Shown: piece after piece, positions 17,593 through 25,918 of the stretch
How the letters are laid out: each line of letters starts with the position of its first letter
Numbering within the stretch: position 1 is the stretch's first letter
Assembly: GCF_000183425.1 (NCBI RefSeq)
Contig: NC_014759.1
Coordinates: 1,550,001 to 1,614,000 of the forward strand
Reading direction: 5' to 3'
Length of the DNA: 64,000 nucleotides
From: Marivirga tractuosa DSM 4126
GTDB lineage: Bacteria > Bacteroidota > Bacteroidia > Cytophagales > Cyclobacteriaceae
Notes under the pieces: model-generated
Told to the model about the DNA's origin: nothing
Seen by the model: the letters and a program-made list of their open reading frames with translations, nothing else
Databases searched by the model: none
Made by a program: the position numbers and the translations under genes

Positions 17593-20500
17593 ATGAAAAA
17601 ATCAATACTAATTTTGTGCTATCTACTGAGCTTTAATCTATTAGCTCAAGATAGCAAAACCTATTCATCAGTAGTCGTTGACTCAAAAGGAGAGCCCGTT
17701 CCAGGGGCAGTTGTCAATGAAATGGGAACCGATCAATTTGCTATCACATTAAATGATGGAAGTTTCAAGCTAAAAACCTCCACTAAAAATTTCACTTTAA
17801 GCATTCGATCGTTAGGTTTTAAAGATTTCAAGCTAGAAATCAGAAATGGAGCAATGCCACCTCAAATTATGCTAACCGAAGATTTAGAGCAGTTAGATGA
17901 AGTAGTGGTGACTGCACTCGGTATAGAACGGGAGAAGCAATCGCTCGCTTCCTCTATTGGGAAAATTGAGAATAGGCAACTTACTGATGTTCCTATGACA
18001 AATGTAGTTAACAGCATGGCGGGCCAAGTGGCAGGTGTTCAAATAACAAATGGTTCTTCAGGTGTGGGTTCATCATCCAGAATCATAGTTAGGGGTGAAA
18101 ACTCTTTAACAGGAACAAATCAACCCTTATTTGTAGTAGATGGAGTCCCGATTAGTAATGAGCAAATAACTAGCGAGCTGGTCAATAACGGATCCTTGCA
18201 AGAAGTAGACTACGGTAATGGAGGTGCTGAAATTGACCCTGATAATATCGCTTCTATTTTTATTTTAAAAGGTGCTGGCTCAGCTGCTCTTTACGGATCG
18301 AGGGCTGCAAATGGAGTAGTATTAATTACAACTAAACGAGGTAGAGGAGCACAAAAAGGAATTGGCGTTACAACAAGTAGCTCTCTTACTTTTGAAACGC
18401 TTTTAACGCTGCCAGATTACCAAAATGAATATGGCGGTGGAATTGGTGATTTTGCATTTAACACTGGTTTAGGAGCCTTAGATGGCACCGCTGGGATTTT
18501 CAGTTATGGCCCAAAATTGGATCAAGGGACTTTAGTTCCTCAATTTGACGGCCCTTCAACAGATGTGAACGGAAACCCAGTTCGCGGAGGAGACGTGAAA
18601 GCTAGAACCCGGGCTGACGGTAGCTTGACTGATATTACCGCCACCCCTTGGGTATCTCGACCTGACAATATTCGAAACTTCTTTGAGACCGGACGTACAG
18701 CACAAAACAGCGTTTCTGTAAATTCTACTAGCGATAAAGGTAGCATCAGACTGGCCTATAACAATTTACGAAATAAAGGCATCTTACCTAATACTGATTT
18801 AAACAGAGATGGCTTAGCTATTAGCTTAGATCAACAATTGACCAATAAATTAAGTGTAAATTCCTACTTAAATTATATTAATACTCGCAGTAATAATCGT
18901 CCGAACTTAGGTTATGGCTACGAGAATGTCATGTATGGTTTCAACTGGACTCAAAGACAGGTAAATTTTGAACCATTGAAAAATTACTGGCAGGCGGGTC
19001 AGGAAGGAATTGAACAATTCAATTACAATTACGCCTGGGTTAATAATCCATACTTCACTTTATTTGAAAACACCAATAGTTTTGACAAACACAGAGTTTT
19101 AGGGAATTCGGCTGTAAACTATGATTTTACAGATAAACTCACTCTGACAGTAAGAACTGGTGTTGATATCTATAATGACAACAGGGCTTTTCGAAGGGCG
19201 TTAAGCACAAATGCCAATCCAACTGGAAGCTATAGAGAAGACGAAGTTTTTTATAAAGAGATAAATACGGATTTCTTACTCTCCTATAAAGACAGAATTA
19301 ATGAAGACTTTACGTATGACCTGTCATTAGGGGCGAACAGATTTGACCAAACCATAAAATACAAATATACCGAGGCCTCTCAATTAGCATTGCCTAATAT
19401 ATACACTTTAGCCAATTCAAACGCCCCCTTAACTGGCAATAATGAGATTTACGAAAAACGCATCAATAGTATATACGGAACTGGAAATATCGGGTACAGG
19501 AATACCCTTTACCTTGATTTAACCCTTCGAAATGACTGGAGCAGTACTCTCCCTATTGACAATAATTCTTTTGCCTATTATTCAACGGGTTTAAGTTATG
19601 TTCTGTCTAATATGGTTGAGCTACCAGAAGTCCTAAGCTTTGTCAAGCTAAGGGCTAGTGCGGCTAGTGTGGGAAATGATACAGAGCCTTATCAATTACG
19701 CAACACATTCGCCTTTAATCAAAACTATGGAGAAAACCTTCGGGTAACGAATCAAAGTACACTAAAGAATCTTAATTTAAGACCGGAAAGATTAACTGCA
19801 TATGAAACAGGTGCTGAAATTTGGCTCTTAAATGATAGAATTCAAACGGACATAACTATTTACCAGAATACCAGTACAGACCAAATTATTGCTCGCCCAA
19901 TTTCACTAACAACGGGCTTTTCAAATAAATTGGAAAATGGAGGGAAGGTGCAAACAAGAGGACTTGAAGCCTCAATTAGTGCTTTAGCCATCAATCAAAG
20001 CGAATTTAAATGGAAAGTATCAGCAAATTATTCGACCTATAGAAGTAAAGTGCTGGAATTACCAGAGGGTGTTGATCAATTTGTAACAGGTAATGCCGCC
20101 TTTTTTGGAGGTGCTGGAGGGTCTAACTCACTTTTCTATATCGCCAAAGAGGGTGGTCTAGTGGGCGATATGTACGGCACCGGATTCAAAAAGGTAAATG
20201 GAAGAACAGTTTACGATAGCAATGGAGCCCCTATTACTGATGGAACCCTCAGACTATTAGGAAACTACAATCCTGATTTCTCTATTGGTCTTAACAATGA
20301 ATTTTCCTACAAGCGAATTGTTATGAATGTTCTTTTTGACTTAAGATATGGTGGCATTATTTCTTCTAGAACAAGATCTTTAGGAAATACATCTGGTGTT
20401 TTAAAAGAAACTTTGGCTGGAAGAGAAGACGGCATTATTGGAGATGGAATCGTTAATATCGTTACAGAGGAGAATCCTAATTATGTAGAAAATACTACCA

Positions 20501-20814
20501 CAGTTTCTGCTATATCTTACTACAATGCCATTTATTCGAGAGGTAATGAAGAAAGTTCAATTTACGATGCTTCTTACATAAAATTAAGACAACTAGGATT
20601 GTACTATAGCCTAGACAGTAAACTTAGCCAACGAATTGGTTTCCAAAGTGTTAAATTTGGTTTTATTGGAAGTAATTTGTTATTGTTTACTGAAAACCCT
20701 CATGTTGACCCTGAATTAAATGCCTTTCAAGGTAGAAACATCGTGCATGGGGTAGATGACATGTCATTACCTTCAACCAGAAGCTTTGGATTTAGCATAA
20801 AGACACAATTTTAA
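17593..20814 (+). CDS. SusC/RagA-family TonB-dependent outer-membrane transporter
   Basis: A 1073-residue outer-membrane protein. Signal peptide 1-18 (ends LLAQ). A carboxypeptidase-like regulatory domain spans about 22-95 (DSKGEPVPGAVVNEMGTDQ). The TonB-box region and plug start at LDEVVVTALGIE (about 101-112), with the SusC signature VVNSMAGQVAGVQI and the FVVDGVPISN block near 175-190. The remaining about 840 residues form the 22-strand barrel, ending in an aromatic (KTQF). It imports large or scarce ligands with the SusD partner encoded 10 bp downstream. It is 17 bp after the kinase, so it belongs to the same operon and probably serves the same substrate as the ABC transporter. Confidence 0.94.
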   Translation: MKKSILILCYLLSFNLLAQDSKTYSSVVVDSKGEPVPGAVVNEMGTDQFAITLNDGSFKLKTSTKNFTLSIRSLGFKDFKLEIRNGAMPPQIMLTEDLEQLDEVVVTALGIEREKQSLASSIGKIENRQLTDVPMTNVVNSMAGQVAGVQITNGSSGVGSSSRIIVRGENSLTGTNQPLFVVDGVPISNEQITSELVNNGSLQEVDYGNGGAEIDPDNIASIFILKGAGSAALYGSRAANGVVLITTKRGRGAQKGIGVTTSSSLTFETLLTLPDYQNEYGGGIGDFAFNTGLGALDGTAGIFSYGPKLDQGTLVPQFDGPSTDVNGNPVRGGDVKARTRADGSLTDITATPWVSRPDNIRNFFETGRTAQNSVSVNSTSDKGSIRLAYNNLRNKGILPNTDLNRDGLAISLDQQLTNKLSVNSYLNYINTRSNNRPNLGYGYENVMYGFNWTQRQVNFEPLKNYWQAGQEGIEQFNYNYAWVNNPYFTLFENTNSFDKHRVLGNSAVNYDFTDKLTLTVRTGVDIYNDNRAFRRALSTNANPTGSYREDEVFYKEINTDFLLSYKDRINEDFTYDLSLGANRFDQTIKYKYTEASQLALPNIYTLANSNAPLTGNNEIYEKRINSIYGTGNIGYRNTLYLDLTLRNDWSSTLPIDNNSFAYYSTGLSYVLSNMVELPEVLSFVKLRASAASVGNDTEPYQLRNTFAFNQNYGENLRVTNQSTLKNLNLRPERLTAYETGAEIWLLNDRIQTDITIYQNTSTDQIIARPISLTTGFSNKLENGGKVQTRGLEASISALAINQSEFKWKVSANYSTYRSKVLELPEGVDQFVTGNAAFFGGAGGSNSLFYIAKEGGLVGDMYGTGFKKVNGRTVYDSNGAPITDGTLRLLGNYNPDFSIGLNNEFSYKRIVMNVLFDLRYGGIISSRTRSLGNTSGVLKETLAGREDGIIGDGIVNIVTEENPNYVENTTTVSAISYYNAIYSRGNEESSIYDASYIKLRQLGLYYSLDSKLSQRIGFQSVKFGFIGSNLLLFTENPHVDPELNAFQGRNIVHGVDDMSLPSTRSFGFSIKTQF

Positions 20815-20824
20815 GAAAGAAAAA

Positions 20825-22270
20825 ATGAAAATATTTAAATATACATTCACACTACTGCTTGCTGCAATTCTTCTGTCAGCATGCACTGATAATTTCGAGG
20901 AAATAAATAAGAATCCTAACGCCCCGGAAAGCGTTGAACCACAATTTTTGTTGACCAACATTATTTCTGTAGCCATTGATCAGAACACCTATTATCAAGG
21001 ATTTGATCAATCTAATTATTTCGCGCAGTTTGTGGCCGCTATAGATTTCGGGTTTTTAGACCGCTACATCATCGGATCAAACTCTACCTATTGGGGCGTT
21101 ATCAATAAATTGCTGACAGATATCAATTCAATGAAAGCTTCCCCTTCATCTAATGAAGCTTATGAAGCTGTAGGCGATATCATGCGTTGTTTCCTATTTT
21201 CACAAATGACAGACATGTGGAATGATGTGCCTTATACTGAAGCAAATCGGCTTGAAGAAGGATTTGATAAACCAAAGTTCGATACGCAGGAAAGTATTTA
21301 CACAGATCCTGAAACAGGCATTTTAGCGGTTCTGGAAAGATCAGCAAATACCTTGGAAAACACAAATCAGGTCATTAGTGGCGATGTGATGTTTAATAAT
21401 GATTTAGATAAATGGGTAAGGTTCGCTAATTCTCTTCGGGTTCGTTATATCATGAGAATCAGCAAAAGATTGACAGATTTTTCTGACCTATCTGCATTAG
21501 CAAACTCTGGTAAATTAATGCAATCAAATGCTGACAACGCAGTATTGCCTTATTTAGCCACAGCACCAAATCAGTTTCCATTTTTCCTATCATCAGTGGG
21601 TGGATTGGTGGAGCATGTAATGAGTAAAACTGCAGATTCCGTTCTTAGCCTGTGGGACGACCCAAGAATAGGAGTACTCTATCAACCTGTGGCAGCTGGG
21701 CTAGCAAATGATACTGTCTATTATAGAGGTATTCAAAACGGTCAAACTAACGAGAGGGTTCAACAACAAGGACTCGGAGTCAATGACTTATCAGTTGTAG
21801 GATCTATTTTTAGAGATGTACCTGATGGGGCGGATGCGCAATTCATGCAATATGCTGAAGTACAATTTGCTTTAGCGGAAGCTGTCCAAAGAAACTATAT
21901 TTCTGGAGATGCTCAGCAATATTACCAAAATGGCGTGAGAGCTAGTTTCGATTACTATGGAGTAGAGGTTCCTGAAGATTATTTTACAAGGGAAGCCATT
22001 GCATTAAACGGAACAGATAATATTACCAAAATTATGACACAAAAGTGGTTGAGTTTAATCAATATCGGCCATGAGGCATGGTTTAATATAAGAAGAGCCG
22101 GTATACCATCTATTAAAGCTGGTCCTGATGCGGTGAATGAAGGCAGGTATCCTGTTCGTTATTTATATCCGGAATCAGAACAGGCCAGCAATGCTTCCAA
22201 TTACCAGGAAGCAGTAGAAAGAATTGGTGGCGATAATATTAACAGTAAAGGCTGGTGGGAACGCGATTAA
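20825..22270 (+). CDS. SusD/RagB-family surface lipoprotein
   Basis: A 481-residue lipoprotein with lipobox LLSAC (acylated Cys at about 20) followed directly by TDNFEEINKNPNAPES, the typical start of the SusD-like_2 subfamily. The helical TPR-like scaffold is evident through the middle, and the C-terminal block KIMTQKWLSLINIGHEAWF followed by RRAGIP is a conserved SusD signature. It sits as a lid on the SusC barrel at the cell surface. It is the last gene of the 10-kb operon; a 16-bp inverted-repeat element follows 44 bp later and could end transcription. Confidence 0.92.
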   Translation: MKIFKYTFTLLLAAILLSACTDNFEEINKNPNAPESVEPQFLLTNIISVAIDQNTYYQGFDQSNYFAQFVAAIDFGFLDRYIIGSNSTYWGVINKLLTDINSMKASPSSNEAYEAVGDIMRCFLFSQMTDMWNDVPYTEANRLEEGFDKPKFDTQESIYTDPETGILAVLERSANTLENTNQVISGDVMFNNDLDKWVRFANSLRVRYIMRISKRLTDFSDLSALANSGKLMQSNADNAVLPYLATAPNQFPFFLSSVGGLVEHVMSKTADSVLSLWDDPRIGVLYQPVAAGLANDTVYYRGIQNGQTNERVQQQGLGVNDLSVVGSIFRDVPDGADAQFMQYAEVQFALAEAVQRNYISGDAQQYYQNGVRASFDYYGVEVPEDYFTREAIALNGTDNITKIMTQKWLSLINIGHEAWFNIRRAGIPSIKAGPDAVNEGRYPVRYLYPESEQASNASNYQEAVERIGGDNINSKGWWERD

Positions 22271-22314
22271 TTTAACTAATAATTAGTAATTAATCGATTA
22301 GTATTTTTTTTGCA

Positions 22315-22397
22315 AAGACCTGTCAGGTTTTGGAAGTTCGCATATATTGTAAGTTCAATTATTATGCCCTTAGAAAAAGACAAACCTGACAGGTCTT
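22315..22397. repeat. 83-bp element with 16-bp perfect inverted termini
   Basis: The arm at 22315-22330 (AAGACCTGTCAGGTTT) is perfectly inverted at 22382-22397; each arm is itself nearly palindromic. The 51-bp interior has no gene. The layout fits a small non-autonomous mobile element (MITE) or a two-hairpin REP-like unit between the SusD gene and the next gene. Confidence 0.6.
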
Positions 22398-22444
22398 ATC
22401 TTTATTGAAAACTTATCACAATTAAAAAATTCGTAATTAAAAAT

Positions 22445-22801
22445 ATGGAATTAATATTTGTTTATAATGCAAATTCAGGCAAATGGAATGGCTATATGGA
22501 TATCATGCATAAAATATTCTCGCCTAAAACCTATCCCTGCAGTTTATGTGATATCACTTATGGGACTTTTAAAATCCGTGAAGAGTGGGCTGAATTCAAA
22601 AACACTCTGGACATTCCTTTAACATTCTTGCATAAAGACGAATGGCTCGAGCAGTACGGAATAAAAGATAAATTGCCTGCAGTTTTTATAAAAGAGGATA
22701 ATAAAATTAAAAATTGGATACCAGCAGAAACACTGGATCAGCAGGAATTAGGATCATTGAAAAATCTTATAAAAGAGAAATTGGAGATGATTAAAAAATA
22801 G
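22445..22801 (+). CDS. conserved hypothetical protein with a CSLC motif
   Basis: A 118-residue soluble protein. The N-terminus MELIFVYNANSGKWNGYMDI and the following KTYPCSLCDITYGTF (two cysteines, CxxC, about 33-36) are the conserved core of a small family widespread in bacteria and sometimes labelled GTPase without experimental support. I see no P-loop. The CxxC could bind a metal or be redox active (inference). The gene lies between the inverted-repeat element and a bidirectional terminator shared with phoH-like DNA, so it is probably transcribed alone. Confidence 0.75.
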   Translation: MELIFVYNANSGKWNGYMDIMHKIFSPKTYPCSLCDITYGTFKIREEWAEFKNTLDIPLTFLHKDEWLEQYGIKDKLPAVFIKEDNKIKNWIPAETLDQQELGSLKNLIKEKLEMIKK

Positions 22802-22829
22802 AAACAGGCTGTTCTTGTTTCTATTTTTT
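22793..22829. terminator. bidirectional rho-independent terminator
   Basis: A 14-base arm (22793-22806, starting AAAAAATAG) is inverted at 22816-22829, with a 9-base loop. A-tract and T-tract on the two sides allow termination of both convergent genes, the CSLC protein gene and the PhoH-family gene. Confidence 0.85.
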
Positions 22830-22838
22830 AATTATTTA

Positions 22839-24176
22839 TTACAATACATCATTCGCCAAATTAGCTAATTCAGATCTCTCTCCCTTTTCCAGCGTAACAT
22901 GTGCATATAATTCATGTCCTTTTACCCTGTCAATAAGATAGCTGAGTCCATTAGATTGGGAATCCAAATAAGGCGTATCAATTTGATTTACATCTCCAGT
23001 GAACACAATTTTGGTGTTCTCCCCTGCCCTGGTGATGATGGTTTTCACCTCATGTGGCGTTAGGTTTTGCGCTTCATCCACGATGAAATATATATTGGAT
23101 AAACTTCTTCCTCTAATATAAGCCAAAGGCTGAATGGTTAATTTTTCCTTGTTGACCATATCGGTGATATTCAAAAATTCTCTTTCATGCTCCTGAAATT
23201 GGTGCTGAATATATTTAAGATTATCCCAAAGTGGTTCCATATAAGGATTCAATTTGGATTTTATATCTCCAGGTAGATAGCCAATATCTTTATTGGATAA
23301 TGGTACAATAGGTCTGGCTAAAAATATCTGTTTGAAATCTTTACGCTGTTCCAATGCAGAAGCTAGAGCAATTAAAGTCTTTCCAGTTCCTGCAACTCCT
23401 TGCAAAGTCATCAATTTTATTTCAGGATTTAGTAGAACATGAATGGCAAAAGCCTGTTCTGCATTTTTGGGCATAATGCCATAAGCAGATTTCTTCTCTA
23501 CTTTATCAACTTGATTAGTAATGGCATTATAAAAGCCCAAAGCCGAATTTTTATTGCTTTTCAGTATATAGAAAGTATTATTCATGGGCTTTTTCTTGCC
23601 CATAATATCTGCTACCTCACAATGATAGGTATCATAAAGTTTATTGATAGTTTCCGTAGTAACGGTCTCTAGTTGTAGTTTACCAGAATGTAAATCACTG
23701 ACATTCTTGACCTTACCCGTTTGATAATCCTCCGACCTCAATCCACAACTTTTAGCTTTTAGCCTTAAATTAATATCCTTGGTAACTAATATAACGGTTT
23801 TATCTTTCAACTCTTTCTGAAGTTGAACCGCACTCCCCAATATTTTATGATCAGGAATATCCTCTAAAAAAATATGGTCTGACTCAACAGATTCTTTGCT
23901 AGGCATCAAGACTTTAAAAACCCCTTTGGATTTACCATTAAGTGGGATCCATTCGCTTAAAGATCGTCCTTCAGCCAATTTATCTATCATTCTGATAAAC
24001 TCACGTGCTTCAAAATTTTTGGTATCATTTCCTTTTTTGAACTGATCCAATTCTTCCAAAACTGTGATAGGAATAGCCACATCGTGCTCTGCAAAGTTCA
24101 TGATGGAATCATGAGAATAAATTATAACTGAAGTGTCGAGTACAAATACTTTCTTTTCTTTCTTAGCCTTCGCCAT
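22839..24176 (-). CDS. PIN-domain / PhoH-family ATPase
   Basis: A 445-residue two-domain protein. A PIN nuclease domain covers about residues 9-150: VFVLDTSVIIY with Asp14, EELDQFKKG and VTKDINLRLKA supply acidic active-site residues. A PhoH ATPase domain covers about 235-445: Walker A GVAGTGKT at 260-267, Walker B YFIVDEAQN at 363-371 and FTGDVNQID further on. Fused PIN-PhoH proteins act as RNA helicase/ribonucleases in the studied mycobacterial members; the same role here is inference. Cytoplasmic, monocistronic, ending at the shared bidirectional terminator. Confidence 0.93.
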   Translation of the reverse strand: MAKAKKEKKVFVLDTSVIIYSHDSIMNFAEHDVAIPITVLEELDQFKKGNDTKNFEAREFIRMIDKLAEGRSLSEWIPLNGKSKGVFKVLMPSKESVESDHIFLEDIPDHKILGSAVQLQKELKDKTVILVTKDINLRLKAKSCGLRSEDYQTGKVKNVSDLHSGKLQLETVTTETINKLYDTYHCEVADIMGKKKPMNNTFYILKSNKNSALGFYNAITNQVDKVEKKSAYGIMPKNAEQAFAIHVLLNPEIKLMTLQGVAGTGKTLIALASALEQRKDFKQIFLARPIVPLSNKDIGYLPGDIKSKLNPYMEPLWDNLKYIQHQFQEHEREFLNITDMVNKEKLTIQPLAYIRGRSLSNIYFIVDEAQNLTPHEVKTIITRAGENTKIVFTGDVNQIDTPYLDSQSNGLSYLIDRVKGHELYAHVTLEKGERSELANLANDVL

Positions 24177-24400
24177 ATATAGTAAAGTTGATATGATTTT
24201 AGAATCAATTTAAAAAATTATTGGTATTGTCAACTAAAATTCAGCTAGTAAATATTTGAAAAATATATAAGTAACAGATAATCAATTGACTATAATTATA
24301 AAAATAATGATTTGGTAATGTACAAATAGGAGTTACCTAAAACATACCATAAAAATTGTAAAGAAAGCTGCGTTAAAAACTTTAACCAAAAAAGGTATGA

Positions 24401-25540
24401 TTACAACTTAAACCCAAAATCAAAACCGATCCAATGAGTTCGGTTTTGAGTCTCTTTCATTATTAAAGGCAAATTCAATTGTGCTTCTTCATTAGAGAAA
24501 TAGCCAATATTGTAGGACACCCCTACTAATAAAGGAGGAGCATATTTCTTAAATACATCATAACTCAAATTCAAAGAAATCCTACTGGTGGGCAGGCCTT
24601 GGGTCCACTTTTCCTCTCTTTGCATCAAATACAGTAAGTCGTGCGATAGGGAAACAGAATTATAGTGCTTGTTTTTATAATACTTTAATTCCAATCCATA
24701 GCCTGCTGTCCAATTGATATTTTTATTCCAACTATAATTATAACCTACAATTAAGCGGTTGAGCAAATACTTACTGCCATTGGAAACCGTTAAATAAGTA
24801 TTCATAATCTCATTAGCGGCTAAGTTTCCTTCTCCATGACTAGTGTTAGTATTAATTAATCCGACAGGAATTCCTTTATTATCTTTACTCAAATTAATCA
24901 AACCAATTTGCCAACCATGATTCTCATTGGTGATATTCACCAGGCCTAGTTGAAAATGATCGCGCATAAAGAAGAATCCCTTTTCATACATTAAGCCTGC
25001 GTCAAATGAATAATTAAACAAGCCAATTTGAGCCATCGAGTTCCTTTTAGGAGCATAATTAATAAGTCCTCCAAGCTGTAGCCCCAACGCTCCTCTCTGA
25101 ATGGCATTCATCATTCCAATTTGAACACCCTGAAAAGTTTTACTTACCCTATTGTAACTCCCTACTTGTAAACCTTTTCCATCACCTTCTACTTTATTGA
25201 TCAAAGTTCCTATTTGTGCACCACGAAATTCAAAATCCAATTGTTTTTCAGGTCTGAATGCCAAATTTCCTGTCACATTTGAAAAAGCCGATAATTGTAA
25301 TCCATTGGTATATAGAAAAGAGCGGTTGCTGATCCCACTGATTTGAAAACCTTGAATAGCCCCAGAATATCCGGATAGCAGATGTAAGGACAGATTGGAT
25401 AGAATATAGTGGCTATGTTGGGAATTATCAGCACCTGAACTGATGCCTAATTGCACCTTCTGACGGACTAATTTTTTAACTTGGCAATGAAGATTGAAAA
25501 GCGGTAAAATCAGAAAACTTAAGAGTAAATAATAACGCAT
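24401..25540 (-). CDS. repeat-containing surface/outer-membrane protein (LA_2272-like)
   Basis: A 379-residue exported protein (signal peptide about 1-19). Its central part (about 60-235) is built of short degenerate repeats of roughly 20 residues with the pattern G-h-Q-h-G-h-h-N, for example GKGLQVGSYN, FQGVQIGMMN, ALGLQLGGLIN and GWQIGLINLS. This matches proteins annotated as LA_2272-type surface repeat proteins. The C-terminal third has alternating aromatic strands and ends in FDFGFKL, like an outer-membrane barrel. No function is known. No clear partner gene; long gaps flank it on both sides. Confidence 0.7.
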   Translation of the reverse strand: MRYYLLLSFLILPLFNLHCQVKKLVRQKVQLGISSGADNSQHSHYILSNLSLHLLSGYSGAIQGFQISGISNRSFLYTNGLQLSAFSNVTGNLAFRPEKQLDFEFRGAQIGTLINKVEGDGKGLQVGSYNRVSKTFQGVQIGMMNAIQRGALGLQLGGLINYAPKRNSMAQIGLFNYSFDAGLMYEKGFFFMRDHFQLGLVNITNENHGWQIGLINLSKDNKGIPVGLINTNTSHGEGNLAANEIMNTYLTVSNGSKYLLNRLIVGYNYSWNKNINWTAGYGLELKYYKNKHYNSVSLSHDLLYLMQREEKWTQGLPTSRISLNLSYDVFKKYAPPLLVGVSYNIGYFSNEEAQLNLPLIMKETQNRTHWIGFDFGFKL

Positions 25541-25918
25541 AATTTGTTTGTTGATAGTGAAACATAATGCGCCTGTGCTTCTACCTAATATGGTAAAGAC
25601 AAAGAAATTCCAGCTCGGTTCAAGCCCGAAATTTATAAATGGAATTGGTTTTGCTAATTTGAAATAAAAGAAAGCTCAATATCCATACACCCATAAAATG
25701 CACTCACTTTTTGAAATGCATACAAACACAAACACAGTTTGAAAATAGATGGATTAAAAGTAAAAACCAAAAAACCATTAAGTAAAATAGAAATAGCAAA
25801 GAAAATCAGTACCTAAAATCCAATGACATCCGTATATCAAAATAACTGCCTAACAATCGGTAGGAAAAACAAAGAATTCCTTATTTTTGAGTTCAGGAAA
25901 CGAAAAACAGATTAAAGC
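25541..25918. other. gene-free divergent promoter interval
   Basis: 378 bp between the divergent surface-repeat gene and the E1 gene. I see no coding potential. A TAnnTTTG box (TATTTTTG) lies at 25882-25889, 29 bp before the E1 start codon, without a good -33 TTTG. No riboswitch recognised. Confidence 0.45.
25882..25889 (+). promoter_or_regulatory. candidate -7 promoter box of the E1 gene
   Basis: TATTTTTG matches the Bacteroidota -7 consensus TAnnTTTG exactly; the expected start point lies about 20-25 bp before the ATG at 25919. Confidence 0.4.

Noticed and set aside
24419..24446. Perfect 9-bp inverted repeat near the 3' end of the surface-repeat gene
   Set aside because: It lies within the coding region, has no T-run on the transcribed strand, and is probably fortuitous.
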